Part shown: in pieces, positions 1-4,984 of the stretch
How positions within the stretch are numbered: position 1 is the first letter of the stretch
Layout: every line of letters starts with the position of its first letter
From: Bacillota bacterium
Lineage (GTDB): Bacteria; Bacillota; Sulfobacillia; Symbiobacteriales; Symbiobacteriaceae
DNA length: 6,793 nucleotides
Reading direction: 5' to 3'
Assembly (NCBI GenBank): GCA_028287415.1
Contig: JAQBPS010000627.1
Span: 1-6,793, forward strand
Position numbers and translations under genes: made by a program
The notes under the pieces: generated by a model
The model's database searches: none
What the model was told of the DNA's origin: nothing
The model's input: only the letters and a program-made list of their open reading frames with translations

Positions 1-1
1 C

Positions 2-832
2 CTGGTACGTGTGGATGCTGACACCGGCAAGGCGCGCCAGGTCGCCACACTCGACCCCCAGGCGGTGATGGCGCAGGGCGGGGGTCGTCGCTTCTTGCTG
101 GGCAACGGCTTCCTGACGGAGGTGATCAACCTCCAGAGCGGTGAGCAGCGCCAGCTGACGGTTGCGCCCGGAGCCCGTCAGCTGTGGGCCTCACCGGATG
201 GGCGCACCGTGTGGCTCCTCCGCCAGGCGGACCCCGAGAATTTCGCCCTTGACAGCGTGGATGCCGACACGGGCAAGGTGACCGTTGATCCCAGCGTGAA
301 GCCGGGGTATATCTACCGCGGAAGCATCAGCCAGGATGGCCAGCAACTCTACCTGGTGGGGGCATGGCAGGGCAGCAATTACCTGAAGGTGGTCGACCTG
401 CGGGAACGCCATGTGCTGAAGGCGCACACCCTGTTGGGTGACCCGGGAGCGGTGATCTCCGTGGCAGCGGGCCAGAGCGATCACGTCTACGCGGTTGGCA
501 CTGGCTGGCTGCTGGCGGTCGACCCGCACAAGGCCGAGCCGGGCGATCTGCTGCAGGTGCCGGGCCTCACGCCGCAGGCGGTGCTGACCCCCGACGGCCG
601 GAGCCTGATCGCAGCGCGGGCCGGTGGCGGACTGGTGGTGATCGATCCCAGCAACGGCCGGGAATTGCGGCGGGTATCCGGCGGCGCAGACTACCAGCGC
701 CTCTTCTGGAGCGAGGATGGCCGCGTGCTGTACGCCGAAACCGGCGGCACGCTCGAGGTCCGGAGCCAGGGGCGACTGGAGCAGATCAAGTCCCCGATTT
801 CACTGTCCGGTTTGCCCTCCCCCTCGCATTAA
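2..832 (+). CDS. Beta-propeller (YVTN/WD40-like repeat) protein, 3' part
   Basis: The reading frame is open from base 2 with no stop, so the gene starts before the window; a GTG at 11 lies inside it and is not needed as a start. The visible 276 residues show repeating blade signatures: SPDG near residue 64, SQDG near 110, TPDG near 196 and SEDG near 237. Each is followed by a hydrophobic strand and then a strand-turn such as VDADTGK (residues 4 and 86) or VIDPSNGREL (about 211). This spacing is typical of seven-bladed propellers of the YVTN/quinoprotein type. No cysteine or catalytic motif is visible. The tail after the last blade is short and ends PSPSH. The SD of the next gene begins two bases after the stop, so the two are very likely cotranscribed. 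Because the neighbour is exported, this protein may also act outside the membrane, but its N-terminus is not visible. Ligand and function are unknown; the fold is fairly sure. Confidence 0.8.
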   Translation: MVRVDADTGKARQVATLDPQAVMAQGGGRRFLLGNGFLTEVINLQSGEQRQLTVAPGARQLWASPDGRTVWLLRQADPENFALDSVDADTGKVTVDPSVKPGYIYRGSISQDGQQLYLVGAWQGSNYLKVVDLRERHVLKAHTLLGDPGAVISVAAGQSDHVYAVGTGWLLAVDPHKAEPGDLLQVPGLTPQAVLTPDGRSLIAARAGGGLVVIDPSNGRELRRVSGGADYQRLFWSEDGRVLYAETGGTLEVRSQGRLEQIKSPISLSGLPSPSH

Positions 833-853
833 TGAGGTGGAGGTGAGCGTCAA

Positions 854-1468
854 ATGAGACGGTGGCTGCTGATGCTCGTGGCGTTTCTGTTGATCCCGGG
901 CGCCGCCCTGGCAGGGGGCAGCGGAAATATCCAGCTAGCGCGGCCGGTCGAGAAGCTGGCGGTCGGAAAGCATCCGCTTTACTTTCAGTTGCTCCAACAC
1001 GGCCACTACCCGCGGATGGATGCCAAGGTGACGATCAGGGCCCACTCGCCCAACGGAACGGACATCTTCACGAGCGCGGAGATCGATCCGACCTACGGAG
1101 ACCTGTATGTCTACACAGGCAACCTGGCGCTGGACCGGCAGGGCGTCTGGCAGGTGACCATCAGTACGACGGAGTCGCAGATTTTCTTCCCGCCGTATGA
1201 GTTCCAGGTCGACGTGCTGCCGGCAGGGACGAAGCTTCCCGACCCGGGCAAGGTAGAGCCGTACCGGGACACCGCCGCCATGAGCTCCGCCCCGGGCGCC
1301 TCGCCCCCGGTGTCGAGTACCCCAGTCTCGACCGCCCCGGCCCCGGCATCGACAGCCCTCGCATCAAGCCCCCCGGGCCGCCCCGCCGGCTGGGTCTGGC
1401 CAGTCACCGGGGCGTGCGCCGCCGCCGTGGCCCTGGCCGGCTACCTGGCCTGGCGCCGGCAGGGCTGA
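854..1468 (+). CDS. Exported Ig-like (YtkA/FixH-like) domain protein with C-terminal membrane anchor
   Basis: The 204-residue protein starts at an ATG 8 bases after a strong SD (GGAGGTGAG, 838-846), 21 bases after the propeller gene. Residues 1-20 are a signal peptide: MRRW, a hydrophobic core, then AALA before GG. Residues 27-123 form an all-beta domain (PVEKLAVGKHPLYFQLLQ ... DRQGVWQVTIST ... YEFQVDVL). The ending, with its G-x-W-x-V-x-I strand, resembles the YtkA-like/FixH small extracytoplasmic domains. This is a recognition by pattern, not proof. Residues about 142-178 are a Pro/Ala/Ser/Thr-rich linker. Residues about 180-200 form one membrane helix followed by RRQG, a type I anchor with the domain outside. 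A plausible role is an envelope partner of the upstream propeller protein. There is no metal-binding Met or His cluster, so copper handling, seen for some YtkA relatives, is not supported. Confidence 0.78.
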   Translation: MRRWLLMLVAFLLIPGAALAGGSGNIQLARPVEKLAVGKHPLYFQLLQHGHYPRMDAKVTIRAHSPNGTDIFTSAEIDPTYGDLYVYTGNLALDRQGVWQVTISTTESQIFFPPYEFQVDVLPAGTKLPDPGKVEPYRDTAAMSSAPGASPPVSSTPVSTAPAPASTALASSPPGRPAGWVWPVTGACAAAVALAGYLAWRRQG

Positions 1469-1495
1469 ACTAAAGTGGGAAGGGGGCCTCATAAG

Positions 1496-1536
1496 CAAAG
1501 ACACCTCCGGGTACCCTACGCCCGGAGGTGTCTTTG
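1496..1536. terminator. Perfect 16-bp hairpin, bidirectional terminator-like
   Basis: Arms 1496-1511 (CAAAGACACCTCCGGG) and 1521-1536 pair perfectly around a 9-base loop. Each arm has a GC-rich core and an A/T outer end (CAAAG/CTTTG), the pattern of intrinsic terminators. The free U-tract on the + strand is short (UCUUUGG). It begins 27 bases after the stop of the anchored-domain gene. Its 3' arm contains the SD of the next gene, so it could instead, or also, gate translation. Pairing is certain; function is inferred. Confidence 0.6.
1524..1530 (+). promoter_or_regulatory. SD of the DUF4870-like gene, buried in hairpin arm
   Basis: GGAGGTG lies 8 bases before the TTG at 1539, ideal spacing, and 17 bases before the next in-frame ATG at 1548. 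This favours TTG as the start. The whole site lies in the 3' arm of the 1496-1536 hairpin, so it would be base-paired in any transcript that starts upstream of the hairpin. Confidence 0.6.
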
Positions 1537-1538
1537 GA

Positions 1539-1955
1539 TTGCCGCGTATGCTGACACAGCGGGTCCTGGCCGTGCTCTGCTACCTGGGCGCGCTGCGGAT
1601 TCCGGCAGTCGCCCTGGCCGTGCCGGAATGGGCCTTCACGATCCCGACCGGCCTGCTGATTGCGGCCGGCGTCTGGGTGTTTGCACGCCGGCGCTCCCCC
1701 TTCCTGCGGCACCATGCACGGGAAGGCTTCAAGCTGGCGCTCCAGGCAAACCTGCTGCTGGCCGCCCTCGCCCTGCTCGCGAAGGGGTTCTACTACGCCT
1801 GGTTCTATTCCGGACTGACCCCGGTCAACATGCTCTGGCACTTTGGCGCCACCGCGTTCCGCTGGGCCGGGGTGCTGGTCATGGTCCTCACCTTGTCGGT
1901 CATGGTCAAGGCCGCCCGGGGCCAGACCGGCGATGCGCTCACCGTCACCCGCTAA
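1539..1955 (+). CDS. DUF4870-like small multi-pass membrane protein
   Basis: This is a 138-residue hydrophobic protein. Hydrophobic segments lie at about residues 8-28, 32-49, 66-82 and 106-124, with basic residues between (ARRRSPFLRHHAREG, 49-63). The segment SPFLRHHAREGFKLALQANLLL matches the core of the DUF4870/Tic20-like family, where a helix follows a conserved S-P-F-[VL]-R-x-H-A-[RK] stretch. The biochemical role of that family is not established. TTG at 1539 is preferred over ATG at 1548 because of SD spacing. No convincing promoter is visible between the previous gene and this one, so expression may depend on read-through of the intervening hairpin. The gene ends ten bases before the hairpin shared with the convergent sucD. 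An open frame on the opposite strand over this gene has no family features and is a GC-rich shadow. Confidence 0.75.
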   Translation: MPRMLTQRVLAVLCYLGALRIPAVALAVPEWAFTIPTGLLIAAGVWVFARRRSPFLRHHAREGFKLALQANLLLAALALLAKGFYYAWFYSGLTPVNMLWHFGATAFRWAGVLVMVLTLSVMVKAARGQTGDALTVTR

Positions 1956-1959
1956 AGGC

Positions 1960-1990
1960 AAAAACCCCCTGGAGCGTTTGCTCCAGGGGG
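1960..1990 (-). terminator. Intrinsic terminator of the sucCD operon
   Basis: An 11-bp perfect stem (CCCCCTGGAGC at 1965-1975 with 1980-1990, loop 1976-1979) is followed on the - strand by five Ts (complement of 1960-1964). It starts about 10 bases after the sucD stop. In the + direction it has no U-tract, so it probably serves sucCD mainly, while sitting just after the convergent DUF4870-like gene. Confidence 0.85.
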
Positions 1991-1999
1991 CTGATCACA

Positions 2000-2872
2000 C
2001 TACTTCAGGGACTCTTTTACCAGTTCCGCCACTTCCCAGGGGAGTGCGGCCACCTTCACGCCAGCGGCGCTCAGCGCGTCGACCTTGGACTGGTAGGTAC
2101 CACGGTTGCCCTCGATGATGGCGCCCGCATGGCCCATCCGCTTCCCGGCCGGGGCGGCCTTGCCGGCCAGGTAAGCCACCACGGGCTTCCGGACGTGCTG
2201 CTTGATATACTCGGCGGCCAGCTCTTCCTGGATGCCACCGATCTCGCCGACCATCACGATCGCTTCGGTCGCGTCGTCAGCGTTGAACAGCTCCAGGGCG
2301 TCGACAAAGTTCGTGCCGATCACCCGGTCGCCGCCCATGCCGATGACGGTGGTCTGGCCGAGATTATTGTTCGACAGGGTAAAGGCGATCTCATAAGAGA
2401 GGGTGCCGGACCGGGCGACAATCCCCACAGGCCCGGGCTTATAGATGTGGTTGGGCATGATGCCCATCTTCGCGTTCTCCCCGGGGGAGATCAGGCCGAA
2501 GGTGTTGGGACCCACCACGCGGCAGCCGTGCTGCCGGGCGTACTGCATGATCTCCATGGTCTCCTGGGTGGGCACATGCTCGGGGATCAGCACCAGCACC
2601 TTGATGCCGGCGTGGATCGCCTCGTACGCTGCATCTTTGGCGCCGGGGGCGGGTACAAACATGATCGAGGCGTTGGCGCCGCCCCTTTCCACGGCTTCGG
2701 ACATGGTTGCGTACACAGGCACGCCGTGGACCTCCTGCCCGGCCTTGTCAAAGTTGACGCCGCCCACCACCTGGGTGCCGAACGCCAGCATCTGACCGGT
2801 ATGGAACTGGCCCTGCGAGCCCGTAATGCCCTGCACGACCACACGGGTATCCTTATTGATAATAACAGCCAT
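2000..2872 (-). CDS. sucD: Succinyl-CoA synthetase alpha subunit (ADP/GDP-forming)
   Basis: This 290-residue protein is full length for the family (about 288-300). It is the cytosolic alpha subunit that, with SucC, interconverts succinyl-CoA + NDP + phosphate and succinate + CoA + NTP in the TCA cycle. The N-terminal CoA-binding Rossmann domain shows VVVQGITGSQGQFHT (12-25). The phosphohistidine is H248 in GKRMGHAGAII (243-253), and the supporting acid is E210 in GEIGG; these match His246 and Glu208 of E. coli. The start ATG follows AAGGAGG (2884-2890), which lies inside the last codons of sucC; the sucC stop is six bases away, so the two are translationally coupled. Two usually conserved positions differ: GPNTFG (121-126) where GPN-C/T-PG is usual, and GGDRVIG (180-186) where GGDP is usual. 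Catalytic residues are intact, so the enzyme is expected to be active. Confidence 0.97.
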   Translation of the reverse strand: MAVIINKDTRVVVQGITGSQGQFHTGQMLAFGTQVVGGVNFDKAGQEVHGVPVYATMSEAVERGGANASIMFVPAPGAKDAAYEAIHAGIKVLVLIPEHVPTQETMEIMQYARQHGCRVVGPNTFGLISPGENAKMGIMPNHIYKPGPVGIVARSGTLSYEIAFTLSNNNLGQTTVIGMGGDRVIGTNFVDALELFNADDATEAIVMVGEIGGIQEELAAEYIKQHVRKPVVAYLAGKAAPAGKRMGHAGAIIEGNRGTYQSKVDALSAAGVKVAALPWEVAELVKESLK

Positions 2873-2878
2873 GTTGGT

Positions 2879-4000
2879 TTATGCCTCCTTCCCGTAAGCA
2901 GCCTTGACGACCGCCCGGGCCGCTTCGCCCATTTCGGTATAAGCTTCAATCCCGCTCTCGGCCAGCATTTCACGGCCACGGACGTCATTGGTGCCAACCA
3001 TGCGCACCACCAGCGGCACATTGATGCCCTTGGACTGCTTCACCTGGATGATCGCCTCGGACACCAGGTCGCACCGGGTGATGCCACCGAAAATGTTGAC
3101 GAAGATCGCCTTCGGGGAGGTGGCGAGCAGGGCGTCGAACGCCTGGGCAGTGGGCTCCACGCCTGAACCGCCGCCGGCGTCCAGGAAGTTGGCCGGTCGC
3201 CCGCCGTAGTGGCTCAGCACGTCCAGCGTGCCCATGGCCATGCCCGCACCGTTTGCCATTACGGCAATGTCACCGTCCAGCTGGACGAATGCGAGGCCGA
3301 TCGCCTTCACCTTCTTCTCCAGCTCGGTGCCCTCGTCCACGGTCGGGAATTCAGGGTGCCGGAACAGCGCGTCGTCCTCGACGTTGAAACGGCCGTCGGC
3401 TGCGACGAGCCTGGTGCCGTTGTCCGTGAGCGCGAGCGGGTTGATCTCAACCAGTTCGGCATCATACTTGCGGAAGGCATTGTACATGCCGGTCAGGACC
3501 TTGACGAACTGCTTGGCCAGGTCGCCCGTGAGGCCGATCTTGCGGGCGATCTCACGGCACTGGAACGGCAGCAGCCCTGTGGTGATGTCGACGTGGGCGA
3601 AGACGATCTGGTCGTGCGGGACCGACTCGATCTCTACGCCACCGGCGGCGGACGCCATGATCAGGGGCAGCTTGGCCATACCGTCCAGGGTGATGGAGAC
3701 GTAGAACTCCTTCTCGATCGTCAGCTGCGGATCGATCAGGACCTTGTCAACCGTATACCCCTTCAGGTTCATCCCCAGGATCTCAGACGCACGAGCTTTG
3801 GCCTCGGCCGGCGTGTTGGCCAGCTTGATGCCGCCAGCCTTGCCGCGGCCACCAACCAGAACCTGGGCCTTGACAGCGCAGGGGCCGATTTTCCGGGCAG
3901 CCGCTTCGGCCTGCTCCGGGGTTTCACAGACAATGCCGCCGCCGGTGGGGACACCGTGTTCAGCCAACATCTGCTTTGCCAGGTACTCGTAGAGCTTCAT
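2879..4000 (-). CDS. sucC: Succinyl-CoA synthetase beta subunit
   Basis: This 373-residue protein, near the usual 380-390, is the nucleotide-binding subunit that determines ATP or GTP use and contributes the succinate site. Residues 1-about 225 form the ATP-grasp region, with VGGRGKAGG (49-57) and the metal-binding N187 in VEINPLA plus D202, equivalent to Asn199 and Asp213 of E. coli. The C-terminal ligase domain shows NGAGMAMGTLD (250-260), PANFLDAGGGSG (269-280) and NIFGGITRCD (302-311). The ATG at 4000 follows GGAGGTG (4006-4012) with 5-base spacing. It is first in the sucC-sucD pair. Nucleotide preference cannot be read from sequence alone. An 11-bp hairpin (4040-4066) lies in its probable leader. 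An open + strand frame across this gene is an antisense artefact. Confidence 0.97.
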   Translation of the reverse strand: MKLYEYLAKQMLAEHGVPTGGGIVCETPEQAEAAARKIGPCAVKAQVLVGGRGKAGGIKLANTPAEAKARASEILGMNLKGYTVDKVLIDPQLTIEKEFYVSITLDGMAKLPLIMASAAGGVEIESVPHDQIVFAHVDITTGLLPFQCREIARKIGLTGDLAKQFVKVLTGMYNAFRKYDAELVEINPLALTDNGTRLVAADGRFNVEDDALFRHPEFPTVDEGTELEKKVKAIGLAFVQLDGDIAVMANGAGMAMGTLDVLSHYGGRPANFLDAGGGSGVEPTAQAFDALLATSPKAIFVNIFGGITRCDLVSEAIIQVKQSKGINVPLVVRMVGTNDVRGREMLAESGIEAYTEMGEAARAVVKAAYGKEA

Positions 4001-4039
4001 CCGCCCACCTCCATCTGATCGATCACCGAACAGGACAAA

Positions 4040-4066
4040 GCGCCCGGGGGATGGCCCGCCGGGCGC
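4040..4066 (-). terminator. GC-rich hairpin between the small TPR gene and sucC
   Basis: Arms 4040-4050 and 4055-4066 form 11 base pairs with one bulged base (4058) and a four-base loop. On the - strand it is followed by CTTTGTCC, a weak U-tract. It could be an imperfect terminator for the small TPR-like gene ending at 4150, or a structure in the sucC leader starting about 28 bases before its SD. The stem is clear; the role is uncertain. Confidence 0.4.
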
Positions 4067-4149
4067 AGTTCTCCACTAGGGAATTCTATCACAATGAGGG
4101 CCCGAATGGGAATCTCACGGCGAGCGAAGAATGATAAAACATGTAATCC

Positions 4150-4479
4150 CTAATGTATTTCCGTTTTTGTCTGATCCGGCCCGAGGTGCGGGTTATTGGC
4201 GATCACCAGCCCGACGACTGAGGATGCCTTTTGCTCCCGCTCGGTGTCGCGCGCCCAGCAGGCGGCCAGGTGGGCGCCCACGGCGAAGGCGAGCGCGTCT
4301 TCGGGCACGCCAAGTTCGAGGGTGGTGATGGCGAGCAGCAGGTAGGCGTCGCAACGCACATGCTCATACCCTCTGGGCACTTTGGCGGCCCGCAGGCCGA
4401 ACTGAAGGGCGGTCAGGTAATCGCGGCGGGAAATGGCGCCACTCGCCTTGGCGAGGTAGTTCAAGTGCTCGCTTTCCAT
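4150..4479 (-). CDS. Small TPR-like helical protein, paralogue of the receiver-TPR C-terminal module
   Basis: ATG at 4479 is chosen because GGGAGGAG (4488-4495) lies 8 bases upstream; an in-frame ATG at 4515 would add 12 residues but has no such site. The 109-residue product is predicted all-helical, with TPR-like spacing: RRDYLTALQFGLRAA (18-32), RCDAYLLLAITTLELG (42-57), PEDALAFAVGAHLA (59-72). These align with residues 276-361 of the receiver-TPR protein encoded 500 bases upstream (GDLVQAVREAIMAL, RCFGCYVLLLKCAQKEG, GEDALNFGLSARMMA), sharing the D-x-x-x-A helix, the R-C pair, the EDAL-x-F helix and a final LV with two or three one-residue gaps. It has no receiver domain, signal peptide or membrane segment. 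It probably acts in the cytosol as a protein-protein interaction unit; no partner is shown. Confidence 0.72.
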   Translation of the reverse strand: MESEHLNYLAKASGAISRRDYLTALQFGLRAAKVPRGYEHVRCDAYLLLAITTLELGVPEDALAFAVGAHLAACWARDTEREQKASSVVGLVIANNPHLGPDQTKTEIH

Positions 4480-4487
4480 AATGATTA

Positions 4488-4495
4488 CTCCTCCC
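4488..4495 (-). promoter_or_regulatory. SD deciding the start of the small TPR-like gene
   Basis: GGGAGGAG on the - strand, 8 bases before ATG at 4479. Just upstream (4506-4523 region) a GGGGG/CCCCC pair around an eight-base loop can form a small hairpin in the leader. Confidence 0.7.
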
Positions 4496-4611
4496 TGTCC
4501 TGTTTGGGGGATCATCTACCCCCTAATACGGAAATGGGAGGGTTTAGGTTCGAACCGTTTCGCTAAGTTTTTTTGGTAGGTAGGGATTTATACTTGGCCA
4601 CGGTTTTCACC

Positions 4612-4670
4612 ACAGCATCACCGCCGTCTACCAGCGGCCGCGGGAACCAGGTAAGGGTGCCTTCCGGACA
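4612..4670 (+). repeat. Direct repeat copy 1 (59 bp)
   Basis: Matches 4887-4945 in the same orientation with three mismatches (4617, 4620, 4666); bases 4621-4665 are identical to 4896-4940. It contains the GCGGCCGC octamer. Further left, similarity continues weakly with a 4-base indel (CACC then ACAGC). Copies are 275 bp apart. Confidence 0.95.
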
Positions 4671-4675
4671 TTTTT

Positions 4676-4719
4676 TATCACGGATTACAACGGATGAACA
4701 CTGATTTGCACAGATTTTC
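4676..4719 (+). repeat. Degenerate array of ~10-bp CACGGATTA-like units, forward
   Basis: Four imperfect units follow one another: CACGGATTA, CAACGGATGA, ACACTGATTT, GCACAGATTT. The same type of array occurs at 4805-4850 on the opposite strand. Strings of ATCCGTG/ATCTGTG words are, to my recollection, found in intergenic DNA of many unrelated bacteria without an assigned role. Confidence 0.65.
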
Positions 4720-4738
4720 CTTTGGGGGATGCCCTGTA

Positions 4739-4790
4739 AGGGCGGGAGTGGGGTGTGAAATATATATTTTTAACACCCCACTCCCGCCCT
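4739..4790. repeat. 18-bp perfect palindrome with AT-rich loop
   Basis: AGGGCGGGAGTGGGGTGT (4739-4756) pairs perfectly with 4773-4790 around a 16-base loop, GAAATATATATTTTTA. Neither side is followed by a T-run on either strand, so it is not a classical terminator. Its position at the centre of the inverted arrays suggests a cruciform or RNA hairpin core. Confidence 0.9.
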
Positions 4791-4804
4791 CGAGATTACT
4801 ACAA

Positions 4805-4850
4805 AGCTAAATCCGTGTAACCTGTGTAATCCGCGCTCATCCGTGTTAGA
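4805..4850 (-). repeat. Degenerate CACGGATTA-like array, inverted
   Basis: Read on the - strand, four units appear: ACACGGATGA, GCGCGGATTA, CACAGGTTA, CACGGATTT. It mirrors the array at 4676-4719 across the central palindrome, giving an imperfect larger inverted repeat. Confidence 0.65.
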
Positions 4851-4858
4851 TAAAGAAA

Positions 4859-4871
4859 CACTCCCGCCCTC
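4859..4871 (+). repeat. Extra copy of the palindrome arm tip
   Basis: CACTCCCGCCCTC repeats 4779-4791 exactly. It can also pair with 4739-4750, so the left arm of the palindrome has two alternative partners, one close and one enclosing the inverted array. Confidence 0.8.
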
Positions 4872-4886
4872 ACACTCACACCAACT

Positions 4887-4945
4887 ACAGCCTCGCCGCC
4901 GTCTACCAGCGGCCGCGGGAACCAGGTAAGGGTGCCTTCCCGACA
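4887..4945 (+). repeat. Direct repeat copy 2 (59 bp)
   Basis: Partner of 4612-4670 with a 45-bp identical core (4896-4940). It ends 39 bases before the stop codon of the receiver-TPR gene. On the - strand both copies encode, in one frame, the peptide EGTLTWFPRPLVDGG followed by D or E and AVV. Confidence 0.95.
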
Positions 4946-4984
4946 GCTTATTCCTGAAATCCACGGCCATATCATTTCCGCGCT

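Larger units (their letters stand above)
4480..4984. other. 505-bp gene-free region with nested repeats
   Basis: There is no convincing gene between the start of the small TPR-like gene and the end of the receiver-TPR gene. The region is less GC-rich than its surroundings. From low to high coordinate it holds a GGTTCGAACC palindrome, a seven-T run, direct repeat copy 1, a forward array of CACGGATTA-like units, an 18-bp palindrome with AT loop, the same kind of array inverted, a third copy of the palindrome arm tip, and direct repeat copy 2 beginning 40 bases past the receiver-TPR stop. It looks like a structured repeat element or the remnant of one; no transposase or recombinase is present. 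Confidence 0.7.

Noticed and set aside
1475..3166. 563-codon open frame on the + strand
   Set aside because: It runs antisense to sucD and sucC, which are unmistakable, and has no family features; long antisense frames are common in GC-rich DNA.
4083..4088. TAGAAT on the - strand as a -10 box for sucC
   Set aside because: No convincing -35 box lies 16-18 bases upstream, so it is too weak to list as a promoter.
4156..4533. Inverted ATTTCCGT / ACGGAAAT flanking the small TPR-like gene
   Set aside because: Only eight bases, one copy lies in the coding end of the gene, and neighbouring bases do not extend it; chance is sufficient.
4544..4574. GGTTCGAACC, resembling a tRNA T-loop, followed by a seven-T run
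   Set aside because: The flanking bases do not form a five-pair T stem, and no anticodon arm or acceptor stem is present. As a terminator the stem is short, AT-rich and far from the T-run, and no + strand gene precedes it.
4739..4790. Intrinsic terminator for the receiver-TPR gene
   Set aside because: There is no T-run after the stem on either strand, and it lies about 195 bases past the stop.
4676..4850. CRISPR array
   Set aside because: Units are about 10 bp, degenerate, without spacers, and change orientation at a palindrome; no cas gene is present.
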